Virus record (IMG/VR): IMGVR_UViG_3300025102_000222
Span: 1-27,421 of that record
Source of the DNA: a virus
Direction: 5' to 3' (one strand)
DNA length: 27,421 nucleotides
A program made the translations under genes and the position numbers. Below the pieces are notes generated by a model. It was not told where the DNA came from. It made no database searches and saw only the letters and a list, made by a program, of their open reading frames with translations. Shown one piece after another: positions 15,091 to 22,585 of the stretch. Positions within the stretch are counted from its first letter, which is position 1, and each line of letters opens with the position of its first letter.

Positions 15091-15098
15091 CATAAATA
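15091..15098 (+). promoter_or_regulatory. T4-late-type promoter, CATAAATA
   Basis: CATAAATA differs from the T4 late consensus only at the first base, begins directly after the stop of the 67-aa gene and ends 26 bases before the ATG at 15125. Confidence 0.6.
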
Positions 15099-15124
15099 TC
15101 TAAACGACTAACCACGAGAAACAC

Positions 15125-15691
15125 ATGGCACTTTGGGGAGCATCGGACGCAGACGAATCTAAGCCAAAGAATTTGACTGCTACCGAGAAGAAAGAAGTTT
15201 ATGCTACCGACGCAGGTTGGGTCCTTCGGGGTGGGTCTGCGCTGACTGGTTGTGACAATACTGATGCTACTCCTGAATTGCTCGTGGCAATCAGTGGTCT
15301 GTCCGTGTCCGTTGGTGCTGCTGACATCACTAACATTGATCTTCTGACTACCTCCTTCAGCAAGGCTGCTGGTGGTACGTTGTCTGTCCGTGTGACATTC
15401 AACGAAGAAGTCGATGTTACTGGTACACCTCAACTCGAACTTGACAACGATACCAATAGCAACCACACCCTGTCTTACGCCTCTGGTACAGGTACCTATC
15501 GTCTCCTGTTCACGCTTGCCCTCGGTGCTGGTGCTGCTGCAACGGATGCAGATGACGTTCTCTCCGTTGGCGCTGATGCTATTTCCTTGAACGGTGGCAC
15601 AATCAAGGACAAAGGTACTAACACTACCTCTACTATCACTAACTCCGCCGCTATTGGTACTGCTGCAGGGTCACTTACCGTTGCTGCATGA
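15125..15691 (+). CDS. Virion structural protein with SwmB-like Ig domain
   Basis: A 188-residue protein. The first 60 residues (MALWGASDADESKPK, then VYATDAGWVLRGGSALTG) match an N-terminal module that I recognise from T4-like cyanophage virion proteins. Residues 85-185 form a beta-rich Ser/Thr/Ala/Gly-rich domain: LSVRVTFNEEVDVTGTPQLE, LSYASGTGTYRLLFTL, and ISLNGGTIKDKGTN. This order is the Ig-like repeat of SwmB, the giant cell-surface swimming-motility protein of marine Synechococcus, and of similar bacterial adhesins. It has no signal peptide, as expected for a virion protein. It probably sits on the head surface or in tail fibres. Driven by a late promoter 26 bases upstream. Confidence 0.7.
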   Translation: MALWGASDADESKPKNLTATEKKEVYATDAGWVLRGGSALTGCDNTDATPELLVAISGLSVSVGAADITNIDLLTTSFSKAAGGTLSVRVTFNEEVDVTGTPQLELDNDTNSNHTLSYASGTGTYRLLFTLALGAGAAATDADDVLSVGADAISLNGGTIKDKGTNTTSTITNSAAIGTAAGSLTVAA

Positions 15692-15698
15692 TTACTAA

Positions 15699-16073
15699 AT
15701 GCGATTTGATGAACTAAATGATGATAACTATTTGTTATTTGCCATAAAATATTACGAAAATCCTCTTGCGGCAACAATGGAGGATTTTCAAAACGATATG
15801 AGGCGATTCAAATATATCAAAAGGTTATTGAAGAAGTATCAAACTCAAGGTGGTGAACTAAAGTATCATCTAATCTTGAATCACTTGATCATTTGCTTCA
15901 ACATCTTTGATGAAGGTGCTGTTCCCTTGTTATTCTACAAAATTGATCAGGAATACTGGTCAATGCTCAAGACATTTCTGCTTTTCCTGAACAGAATTCC
16001 AGAGTATCCTAAGTCTGGATTGGATGATCTACCAATCGATCAGGAAGTATACGACATTCTGAACACAATCTAA
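15699..16073 (+). CDS. Conserved cyanophage-type protein, 124 aa
   Basis: A 124-residue protein with the pattern MRFDELNDDNYLLFAIKYYENP, DMRRFKYIKRLLKKY, HLILNHLIICFNIF and WSMLKTFLLFLNRIPEYP. I recognise it as a widespread T4-like cyanophage and pelagiphage protein of unknown function. It is largely helical, soluble and slightly basic in the middle. It starts eight bases after the SwmB-like gene and its TAA overlaps the next ATG by one base, so it opens a tightly coupled run of three small genes. Confidence 0.8.
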   Translation: MRFDELNDDNYLLFAIKYYENPLAATMEDFQNDMRRFKYIKRLLKKYQTQGGELKYHLILNHLIICFNIFDEGAVPLLFYKIDQEYWSMLKTFLLFLNRIPEYPKSGLDDLPIDQEVYDILNTI

Positions 16074-16255
16074 TGGATGATTCTAAGTTAGAACGTATAC
16101 TAAATATTATCCGAGAGGATGTTCCCACGAATAGTATTTCGGGGGGAAAGATTGCAGGTTCTGAGGAAGCAGGTGATGATCCTCCGGTAAGGAGAAAGAA
16201 AAAAAAGTATGCTTACCTTGGTCCCCGTTCACGTAAGACCTGGATGCCAAAGTGA
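16073..16255 (+). CDS. Conserved small protein, 60 aa
   Basis: A 60-residue protein with a helical start (KLERILNIIRED), a central SGGKIAGSEEAGDDPPV segment and a basic end (RRKKKKYAYLGPRSRKTW). I recall short phage proteins with the same I-A-G...D-x-PPV-x-K-K-K order. It overlaps its upstream neighbour by one base and the next gene by four bases (GTGA). Function unknown; the position beside structural genes suggests virion assembly. Confidence 0.7.
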   Translation: MDDSKLERILNIIREDVPTNSISGGKIAGSEEAGDDPPVRRKKKKYAYLGPRSRKTWMPK

Positions 16256-16632
16256 TCAACGATCAGGTAAACACAGCCATACTTGAGAGACTGGAAAAAG
16301 TTGTAGAGTCACTTCAGGATAACTCCGTGAAGATGGGTCAACTTCTTGCTGTTCATAATGAAAAATTAGATAAACAAGATAGAATTGATGCAGTCCTCTT
16401 TGATAAAGTGGAGGAACTGCGAACTGAATTTCATGCTGAAGCAGATATTATAAAGAAGGGGTGTGAGCGAGACATACGCCTCATTGATGTTCGCTTGAGA
16501 ACTTTAGAAAAGAAAATGTGGAGTATTGCAGGATCGCTAGCAGTGATCAGTGTCCTGGTATCTCCTATAGGTCAGAGAATGGTGGGAGCTTTGACTGGAC
16601 AGACCTCTAGTGCTATAGTGAACCCGAAGTAA
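16252..16632 (+). CDS. Coiled-coil membrane-anchored protein, XhlA/holin-accessory-like
   Basis: A 126-residue protein from a GTG start that overlaps the previous stop as GTGA. Residues 1-90 are a long heptad-rich helix (AILERLEKVVESLQDN, KLDKQDRIDAVLFDKVEELRTE, IRLIDVRLRTLEKK). One TM segment follows (WSIAGSLAVISVLVSPIG, about 92-109) and a short tail. This coiled coil plus C-terminal TM arrangement is that of XhlA-type phage proteins, which act with holins at lysis. It could equally be a membrane tether for virion or replication proteins. No ribosome-binding site is needed if it is coupled. Confidence 0.65.
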   Translation: MINDQVNTAILERLEKVVESLQDNSVKMGQLLAVHNEKLDKQDRIDAVLFDKVEELRTEFHAEADIIKKGCERDIRLIDVRLRTLEKKMWSIAGSLAVISVLVSPIGQRMVGALTGQTSSAIVNPK

Positions 16633-16643
16633 CTCTAAGCACC

Positions 16644-17615
16644 GTGCTACACATCGACAGCAAGTATATCGCGTTGGTGTCTGCTCGCTTGAAGAAGTTC
16701 AAGAAGACTAAGGACGACCTGTATACATTCAGGTGTCCTTATTGTGGCGACTCCAAGAAGAATAAGAATAAGACTAGGGGATACCTCTACAAGATAAAGA
16801 CCGACTTCAACTTCAAGTGTCATAACTGTGGTGAGTCAAGGTCTTTTACATACTTCCTGAAGCACATGGACTCCAGGTTATATGATCAGTATGTGATGGA
16901 AAGGTATAAGCAAGGCATCACAGGTATAGCATCAAATACACCTGATCCTGTCTACACTGGTAGGAAACCGGTATTCAAAAGGAAATTAGATCTACCTAAA
17001 GCGTCAGAGAATGCCACAGCAGTAGCGTATTTGACCAAACGTTCTTTGGATCCTGACAAATATTTCTACGCTGAAAATTTTCAAAGATTTTGTAATACAT
17101 TCAAACCAACGTATGAAAAAATCTATAAAGATCATGCAAGAATTATCATTCCAATGTATGATGTAGACAAGAAACTTATTGGGTTTCAGGGGAGGGCGTT
17201 GGACAGCAATGTACAACCTAAATATCTCACCATGATGCTCGATGAGGACCATCCTAAAGTATATGGCTTAGAAAAAATTGACAAAGAAAAGACTGTATTC
17301 GTTACAGAGGGACCGTTCGACTCCGACTTCCTTGCCAATGCTATTGCTATGTGTGGTAGCGATGTTGACCTTAGCAGTATGGATTATAGATTCGTATTCG
17401 TATACGACAACGAGCCCCGTTCCAGGGAAATCGTCTCTAAAATTACTAAGACCATCGACAAAGCCTTACCGGTGGTAATCTTCCCCTCAAATGTGCATGA
17501 AAAAGATCTGAACGACATGGTTCTCGCTGGACACGATGTCCAAAACCTGATAGAATCTAATACTTACAAAGGATTAGAAGCAAAACTAAAACTTCAAACG
17601 TGGAAAAGAGTATGA
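16644..17615 (+). CDS. 61: gp61-type DNA primase
   Basis: A 323-residue DnaG-type primase, making RNA primers at the fork with gp41. It starts at GTG 16644 (MLHIDSKYIAL). The N-terminal zinc-binding domain has CPYCGDS with C31/C34 and CHNCG with C59/C62. The catalytic Toprim fold lies in the second half: the first acidic strand and loop in TVFVTEGPFDSDF (about 216-228) and the second in FVFVYDNEP (about 252-260). IPMYDVDKKLIGFQGRAL (about 170-187) is the conserved RNA-polymerase-basin segment of the family. The length is close to T4 gp61. Its last bases overlap the nrdA start (ATGA). Confidence 0.93.
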   Translation: MLHIDSKYIALVSARLKKFKKTKDDLYTFRCPYCGDSKKNKNKTRGYLYKIKTDFNFKCHNCGESRSFTYFLKHMDSRLYDQYVMERYKQGITGIASNTPDPVYTGRKPVFKRKLDLPKASENATAVAYLTKRSLDPDKYFYAENFQRFCNTFKPTYEKIYKDHARIIIPMYDVDKKLIGFQGRALDSNVQPKYLTMMLDEDHPKVYGLEKIDKEKTVFVTEGPFDSDFLANAIAMCGSDVDLSSMDYRFVFVYDNEPRSREIVSKITKTIDKALPVVIFPSNVHEKDLNDMVLAGHDVQNLIESNTYKGLEAKLKLQTWKRV

Positions 17616-19933
17616 CGAACGGTACAAAGGTGGTCAAGCGTAATGGTTCTATTGAACCTCTTGATCTTGATAAGATGCACATTATGGTAGAACGTGCATG
17701 TGAAAACCTTGCAGGTGTATCTGCTTCTCAAGTAGAGATCCAATCAGGCATCCAGTTTTTTGATGGTATCACAACAGCAGAGATTCAGGAGATTCTGATC
17801 AAGTCTGCTAGTGATTTGATTGATCTTGATCACCCCAACTATCAGTTCGTCGCTGCTAGATTGCTATTGTTTAGTGTTCGTAAGCAACTGTATGGTCTTA
17901 TTGAGGACATCCCACCACTATCAGAGCACATCAATGATTGTATTGAGCGTGGTGTATATGATTCCGGCATCCTAGATAAGTACAGTGAAGAAGAAATTGC
18001 TACGCTGAGTGGTTATATTGAACACTCACGTGATTATTTGTTTACGTTTGCTGGTCTCCGTCAGGTTGTTGATAAGTATCTTGTACAAGATAGAAGCAAC
18101 GGGATGGTCTTTGAGACCCCGCAGCAGATGTATATGATGATTGCTGCAACTCTGTTTGCTAATTATCCCCAAGAGAATCGCCTGTCATATGTCAAACGAT
18201 ACTACGACGCAATCTCCCGACACCGAATCAACATCCCAACGCCAATCATGGCAGGAGTGCGAACGCCCCTTAGACAGTTTGCTTCTTGTGTCCTTGTTGA
18301 TATTGATGACACCCTCGATAGCATCTTTAGCAGCGATATGGCTATTGGTAAATATGTTGCACAGAGGGCGGGTATCGGCATCAACGCGGGTGCAATCCGT
18401 GGCATCAACAGTAAGATCCGAGGCGGAGAGGTTCAACACACAGGTGTGGTCCCCTTCCTCAAAAAGTTTGAATCAACTGTACGATGCTGCACACAAAACG
18501 GTGTCCGAGGTGGGTCAGCGACTGTCCACTTTCCAATCTGGCACCAAGAGATAGAGGACATCATTGTCCTGAAGAACAATAAAGGTACAGAAGATAATCG
18601 TGTCCGGAAACTGGACTACTCTATCCAGTTCAGCAAACTATTCTACGAACGGTTTATCAAGAACGAAACGATTTCATTGTTCAGTCCTCATGTTGTTGAG
18701 GGTCTGTTTGATGCATTTGGCACGGATGAGTTTGATCAACTTTATGTACACTACGAGCAAGATGAGTCCATTCCACGGACTACTATCAATGCACAAGATC
18801 TTATCCTTGCAATCCTAAAGGAAAGGGCAGAGACTGGTCGTATTTACATCATGAATATCGACCACTGTAATACCCATTCCTCGTTCACTGACAAGGTGTC
18901 GATGAGTAACCTGTGTCAGGAGATTACCCTGCCCACAGACCCCATCCAGCACATCGATGGAGCGGGTGAAATCGCCTTGTGCATCCTGTCTGCTATCAAC
19001 GTGGGTAAGGTGAGGTCTGACGAGGAACTGGAGGACTTGTGTGAGTTGTCTGTCCGTGGTTTGGATGAACTGATCGAGTATCAGGAGTATCCTGTCAAGG
19101 CAGCAGAGATCAGCACAAAAGCACGTCGCTCACTGGGTGTTGGGTTCATTGGTCTGGCACACTACCTTGCTAAACTTGGTTACAACTATGACAGTCAAGA
19201 GGCATGGGATGCAGTTCACCAACTGACTGAATCTTTCCAGTATTATCTTCTCAAAGCATCCAACAAACTGGCACAGGAGAGGGGTGCATGTGAATACTTC
19301 TCTAGAACTAAATATTCTCACGGTCAACTTCCGATAGACCATTACAAGCGAGACGTTGACGAGATCACAACTGCTGAGTTGCAACATGATTGGGATAGTC
19401 TTAGGTCATCTATCTCCGAGCATGGACTACGGCACAGCACACTGTCCGCACAAATGCCTTCGGAGAGCAGTTCCGTTGTGTCAAATGCCACAAACGGAAT
19501 TGAACCACCCCGTGACTTCTTGTCCATCAAGAAGTCGAAGAAAGGTCCACTCAAGCAAGTGGTCCCACAATACCAACGATTGAAGAATAATTACACGTTG
19601 CTCTGGGAGATGAAAGGCAACCGAGGATACATCAATGTAGTCTCGGTCATGCAAAAATTCTTCGACCAAGCAATCTCTGGTAACTGGTCTTACAACCCTA
19701 TCGATTACGACAACAACGAAGTACCCGTGTCCGTCATGGCGAACGATTTGTTGACAACATACAAATACGGTTGGAAAACTAGTTACTACCAGAATACTAA
19801 TGACCTCAAGTCGGACGAGATGGAAGAACCGGCACACTCCATTGGATGGAAAGATGATGTACCTGAAAAGGATGCACTCATCGCCTCTATTCAAAACGAA
19901 GACGAAGAAGCCTGCGAATCCTGTGCAATTTAG
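17612..19933 (+). CDS. nrdA: NrdA, class Ia ribonucleotide reductase large subunit
   Basis: A 773-residue catalytic subunit reducing NDPs to dNDPs. The start is taken at ATG 17612 (MTNGTKVVKRNG), which overlaps the primase stop as ATGA; a GTG at 17600 would add four residues. An ATP-cone-like segment (VVKRNGSIEPLDLDKM) opens the protein. All catalytic residues known from E. coli NrdA are visible: FASC (Cys 225 equivalent), SNLCQE (Asn 437, Cys 439 and Glu 441 equivalents), ALCILSAIN (Cys 462 equivalent), the radical-transfer pair YY in GWKTSYYQNT, and the C-terminal CESC used for re-reduction. The protein looks complete and active. The electron donor (glutaredoxin or thioredoxin) is not in this window. 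Separated from nrdB by 19 bases. Confidence 0.96.
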   Translation: MTNGTKVVKRNGSIEPLDLDKMHIMVERACENLAGVSASQVEIQSGIQFFDGITTAEIQEILIKSASDLIDLDHPNYQFVAARLLLFSVRKQLYGLIEDIPPLSEHINDCIERGVYDSGILDKYSEEEIATLSGYIEHSRDYLFTFAGLRQVVDKYLVQDRSNGMVFETPQQMYMMIAATLFANYPQENRLSYVKRYYDAISRHRINIPTPIMAGVRTPLRQFASCVLVDIDDTLDSIFSSDMAIGKYVAQRAGIGINAGAIRGINSKIRGGEVQHTGVVPFLKKFESTVRCCTQNGVRGGSATVHFPIWHQEIEDIIVLKNNKGTEDNRVRKLDYSIQFSKLFYERFIKNETISLFSPHVVEGLFDAFGTDEFDQLYVHYEQDESIPRTTINAQDLILAILKERAETGRIYIMNIDHCNTHSSFTDKVSMSNLCQEITLPTDPIQHIDGAGEIALCILSAINVGKVRSDEELEDLCELSVRGLDELIEYQEYPVKAAEISTKARRSLGVGFIGLAHYLAKLGYNYDSQEAWDAVHQLTESFQYYLLKASNKLAQERGACEYFSRTKYSHGQLPIDHYKRDVDEITTAELQHDWDSLRSSISEHGLRHSTLSAQMPSESSSVVSNATNGIEPPRDFLSIKKSKKGPLKQVVPQYQRLKNNYTLLWEMKGNRGYINVVSVMQKFFDQAISGNWSYNPIDYDNNEVPVSVMANDLLTTYKYGWKTSYYQNTNDLKSDEMEEPAHSIGWKDDVPEKDALIASIQNEDEEACESCAI

Positions 19934-19952
19934 AAAAAGCGCCTCCAATGAT

Positions 19953-21098
19953 ATGTCTGTAAAAGGCATGACGGTGTTCAATGACACTCGCGTTGACACC
20001 AAAACACAACCTATGTTCTTTGGGGCACCCCTTGGTGTCCAACGCTACGATTCATATAAGTATCCACAGTTTGAAAAACTGACCAATCAGATGCTTGGAT
20101 ACTTCTGGCGTCCAGAAGAGGTGTCTCTTCAAAAGGATCGTGGAGACTATAAGACTCTACGTCCTGAGCAGAAGCACATCTTTACTTCTAATTTGAAGTA
20201 TCAGATCCTCCTTGATTCTGTGCAGGGTCGTGGTCCTGGTATGGCATTCTCCCCATACTGTGCTCTTCCTGAACTGGAAGGTGCAATGAACGTGTGGCAG
20301 TTTATGGAGATGATCCACTCACGTTCTTACACATACATTATCAAGAACGTGTATCCTGACCCTGCTGAGGTCTTTGATACTATTCTTGATGACGAACGTA
20401 TCTTGGCACGTGCTAAGAGTGTCACCAGAGCGTACGATGAGTTCCTGCATGTCGCAAACGAGTGGGGTGCTGGTAGTATGTGGACAGCAGACTATGCTGA
20501 TTCTCCTACCGCTGTCTACACCCGTAAGGAACTGAAGCGTCGTCTGTATCTGGCAGTATCAAACGTCAATATCCTTGAGGGCATTCGTTTCTATGTGTCC
20601 TTTGCATGTTCGTTTGCCTTTGGTGAACTGAAACTGATGGAAGGATCTGCTAAGATCATCTCTCTGATTGCACGTGATGAGAACCTGCACACTGTGTTGA
20701 CTCAGCAGATCATCAAAGCCTGGCAAAAGGGTGATGATCCTGAGATGGTAGAGATCGTCAAGGAGGAAGAGCAGACTGTCATCGATATGTTTGCTCAGGC
20801 AGTGGACGAAGAGAAAGAGTGGGCACAGTATCTGTTCAAAGATGGAAGCATGATCGGTCTCAATGACAAACTCCTCGTCAAGTATGTGGAGTGGATCGCT
20901 AACAAGCGTATGAGAGCGATTGGTTTGACCCCTCTGTATGACGCTCCAGTGCACAACAACCCACTTCCCTGGACCGAGCACTGGATCTCCTCTAAAGGTC
21001 TCCAGGTCGCCCCACAGGAGACGGAAGTGGAGTCCTACGTGGTTGGTGGTATCAAACAGGATGTGAAGAAGGATTCGTTCAGTGGATTCCAGTTGTAA
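19953..21098 (+). CDS. nrdB: NrdB, class Ia ribonucleotide reductase small subunit
   Basis: A 381-residue diiron-tyrosyl radical subunit partnering NrdA. The start is chosen at ATG 19953 (MSVKGMTVFND). The open frame reaches back to 19800 but that part lies over nrdA and does not resemble NrdB. ATG 19968 is an alternative. The first iron site and the radical Tyr are in MEMIHSRSYTYI (E-x-x-H-x-x-x-Y, equivalent to Glu 115, His 118 and Tyr 122 of E. coli). The second set of ligands is in IARDENLHTVL (E-N-L-H, Glu 238 and His 241). The C-terminus ends in an acidic and Phe/Leu tail (DSFSGFQL), the part that binds NrdA. Seventeen bases overlap with the next small gene. Confidence 0.96.
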   Translation: MSVKGMTVFNDTRVDTKTQPMFFGAPLGVQRYDSYKYPQFEKLTNQMLGYFWRPEEVSLQKDRGDYKTLRPEQKHIFTSNLKYQILLDSVQGRGPGMAFSPYCALPELEGAMNVWQFMEMIHSRSYTYIIKNVYPDPAEVFDTILDDERILARAKSVTRAYDEFLHVANEWGAGSMWTADYADSPTAVYTRKELKRRLYLAVSNVNILEGIRFYVSFACSFAFGELKLMEGSAKIISLIARDENLHTVLTQQIIKAWQKGDDPEMVEIVKEEEQTVIDMFAQAVDEEKEWAQYLFKDGSMIGLNDKLLVKYVEWIANKRMRAIGLTPLYDAPVHNNPLPWTEHWISSKGLQVAPQETEVESYVVGGIKQDVKKDSFSGFQL

Positions 21099-21291
21099 AG
21101 AGTTCTATGACTTCGGTGGGCGACCTGTAGAGTGCCAATATCTTCTTTTACTCATCAGTGAGATGGAGGGTACATACCAACATCTCAAATTCATGGGATT
21201 CAAAGAAGATATGGAGACTCTAGAGGAGATGAAGAAGAGGTATTATAAACTCTACTTCAAAACTCTGAAGGAGGAGAAGGCAAAAGCATGA
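21082..21291 (+). CDS. Small conserved-type protein after nrdB, 69 aa
   Basis: A 69-residue protein starting at GTG 21082, inside the last codons of nrdB (17-base overlap). No later in-frame ATG gives a reasonable gene. The sequence is one long charged helix (YLLLLISEMEGTYQHLKFM, METLEEMKKRYYKLYFKTLKEE) with a Lys-rich end. There is no enzymatic motif and no TM segment. It could be a small adaptor or regulator of ribonucleotide reductase given the coupling, but that is only inferred from position. Confidence 0.65.
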   Translation: MDSSCKEFYDFGGRPVECQYLLLLISEMEGTYQHLKFMGFKEDMETLEEMKKRYYKLYFKTLKEEKAKA

Positions 21292-21312
21292 ACCTTTGCA
21301 ACGAAAATGGGT

Positions 21313-21340
21313 TTGCCCTTGTGTGGTAAGATAATATAGA
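21313..21340 (+). promoter_or_regulatory. Weak candidate promoter in the gap after the nrdB unit
   Basis: The 66-base gap 21292-21357 contains TTGCCC (21313-21318) and an AT-rich GATAATATAGA stretch (21330-21340), with TATAGA 16 bases downstream of the first box. This is a poor but possible sigma-70 promoter for the small-gene cluster that follows. Nothing else is recognisable in the gap. Confidence 0.3.
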
Positions 21341-21357
21341 TTGTACGGGAAACCAAA

Positions 21358-21525
21358 ATGTATTTTCTAGCAAATCCACCAGTCTATTTCCTGCCTGGTA
21401 CATGGGAGACCGTGCATACCAGCATATATGATCCAGTATTTGGTTTGCTCTCCTTCATGTTGGTCGTTGCATCTGCAACTCTAGTGTCATCACTAGCAAT
21501 GAAGAGGTCAAGAAAAAGAGTTTAG
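21358..21525 (+). CDS. Small single-TM membrane protein, 55 aa
   Basis: A 55-residue ORF (starts MYFLANPPVYFLPG). It has one clear hydrophobic helix, FGLLSFMLVVASATLVSSLA (about 28-47), followed by a positively charged end (MKRSRKRV), giving an N-out, C-in orientation by the positive-inside rule. It starts 66 bases after the previous gene, behind a weak promoter candidate, and ends one base before the next ATG. The N-terminal Pro-rich part is short. Function unknown. Confidence 0.6.
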   Translation: MYFLANPPVYFLPGTWETVHTSIYDPVFGLLSFMLVVASATLVSSLAMKRSRKRV

Positions 21526-21526
21526 T

Positions 21527-21673
21527 ATGAACACTACATTGACTGTACATGATGATGGTGTGCTTACATTCCCTCCTGAATTCCTAGAAAAAGTTGGATG
21601 GCAGGAGGGAGATGTGTTAGAATGGATAGATAACCATGACGGTTCTTGGACTTTGACTAAGAATAATGACTGA
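21527..21673 (+). CDS. AbrB/SpoVT-like swapped-hairpin protein, 48 aa
   Basis: A 48-residue protein with the complete pattern of an AbrB/MazE-type swapped-hairpin domain: LTVHDDGVLTFPPEFLEKVG, then WQEGDVLEWIDNHDGSWTLTK. It has beta strand, conserved P-x-E/x-L helix, WxxGDxLEW and a last strand. Such domains dimerise and bind DNA in transition-state regulators and antitoxins. No toxin gene is adjacent. The domain is here the whole protein, so it could be a small transcription factor acting on phage or host promoters. It starts one base after the TM gene and overlaps the next by eight bases. Confidence 0.75.
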   Translation: MNTTLTVHDDGVLTFPPEFLEKVGWQEGDVLEWIDNHDGSWTLTKNND

Positions 21674-21878
21674 ATGGAGAGAAGAGTATAAGCAGTTCAC
21701 TAGTAATAAAAAAGAACTTGAATTACTAGAGAACGGACCAAAAAGTCTTGCACAGTCATGGCACTTGCAAGCAATGTATAATCAGTGGAAGAAGATCAAG
21801 GGTATAAAGGATCCTGAACCACCTGATTGCCAAAGTAGCATGAGGGAATGGGAACAATCAATCAAGAAGTATCAATAG
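21666..21878 (+). CDS. Small soluble protein, 70 aa
   Basis: A 70-residue charged helical protein (MTEWREEYKQFTSNKKELEL, WHLQAMYNQWKKIKGI). Its ATG lies inside the AbrB-like gene (eight-base overlap) and its stop is two bases before the SGNH gene. It has several Trp residues but no motif I recognise. Kept as a gene because it fills exactly the space between two coupled genes. Confidence 0.65.
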   Translation: MTEWREEYKQFTSNKKELELLENGPKSLAQSWHLQAMYNQWKKIKGIKDPEPPDCQSSMREWEQSIKKYQ

Positions 21879-21880
21879 AA

Positions 21881-22585
21881 ATGAAATTTTATTTTGACGG
21901 CGACTCATTTACCTATGGTGGAGGTTTAGAACGCCTAGCCGTAAGGCGAGAAGATTATAGGTGGTCTAAGTTAGTATGTGATCACTTCGGAGCTGAGGAA
22001 GTAAACCTATCATATGGTGGTGCTTGTAATGAAAAAATTATGAGGCACCTGTTTACTAAACCACCTACTGAGGTTTATGATTTCTACTTTCTTCAAACTA
22101 CCGTTCCTATTAGGAATGAGTTTTATGATAAGAAAAAGAAGAGGTGGACAGGATATTCACATGAACGTGATAAGCATGGTAGTGTTTATGACAGATGCAT
22201 ATTCAGATGGGGAGATGTAGAGGGACCTCGGTTTGCTGAGTGGATAAACTTTGGACTTAGTAGGGTTTACTCTGACGAATATGGAAGGGCTAAAGAGAGT
22301 GTTACACTCAACGCAATGAAAGCATACGTTGCATCTGTGGGACGATCAAACAGATCTTTTTTTAGCACACTACTAAAACCTATAGAGACTGACAACAAAT
22401 ATGACATGTACTTCAAAGGTACACACGATGCTGAACGTGGTGAAACTGAATGGCCTCCAGGACTATTCCGTTATGATAAAATACCCAACGATGGACATCC
22501 TTCCATAGAAGGTCATAAGACCATAGCAAAATATGTTATAGATATTGTAAGTGAGAGATTACGTGATGAGGGTTCAGTCTGCTAA
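21881..22585 (+). CDS. SGNH/GDSL hydrolase-like protein
   Basis: A 234-residue protein from ATG 21881 (the frame runs back to 21848 but there overlaps the previous gene). Block I is FYFDGDSFTYGGG with the nucleophile Ser in GDS (residue 9). The block II-like segment is NLSYGGACNEK. The last block is NDGHPSIEGHKTIAKYV near the C-terminus, giving the Asp/His of the triad. Known SGNH enzymes are esterases, lipases or carbohydrate deacetylases acting on acyl groups. No signal peptide, so the substrate is either intracellular or encountered by the virion. Related proteins modify surface glycans or lipids, which would suit lysis or host surface change, but this is inference. Twenty bases overlap with the nuclease gene. 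Confidence 0.7.
   Translation: MKFYFDGDSFTYGGGLERLAVRREDYRWSKLVCDHFGAEEVNLSYGGACNEKIMRHLFTKPPTEVYDFYFLQTTVPIRNEFYDKKKKRWTGYSHERDKHGSVYDRCIFRWGDVEGPRFAEWINFGLSRVYSDEYGRAKESVTLNAMKAYVASVGRSNRSFFSTLLKPIETDNKYDMYFKGTHDAERGETEWPPGLFRYDKIPNDGHPSIEGHKTIAKYVIDIVSERLRDEGSVC

Noticed and set aside
1901-19314. CTAAATA matches inside gp43 (1901), the 60-aa gene (16100), primase (17218) and nrdA (19308)
   Set aside because: They lie in coding sequence with no start codon 20-30 bases downstream, so chance is the simplest explanation.
19800-19952. Upstream extension of the nrdB frame
   Set aside because: It lies over the nrdA 3' end in another frame and reads as a basic, non-NrdB-like sequence. NrdB homology begins shortly after 19953.
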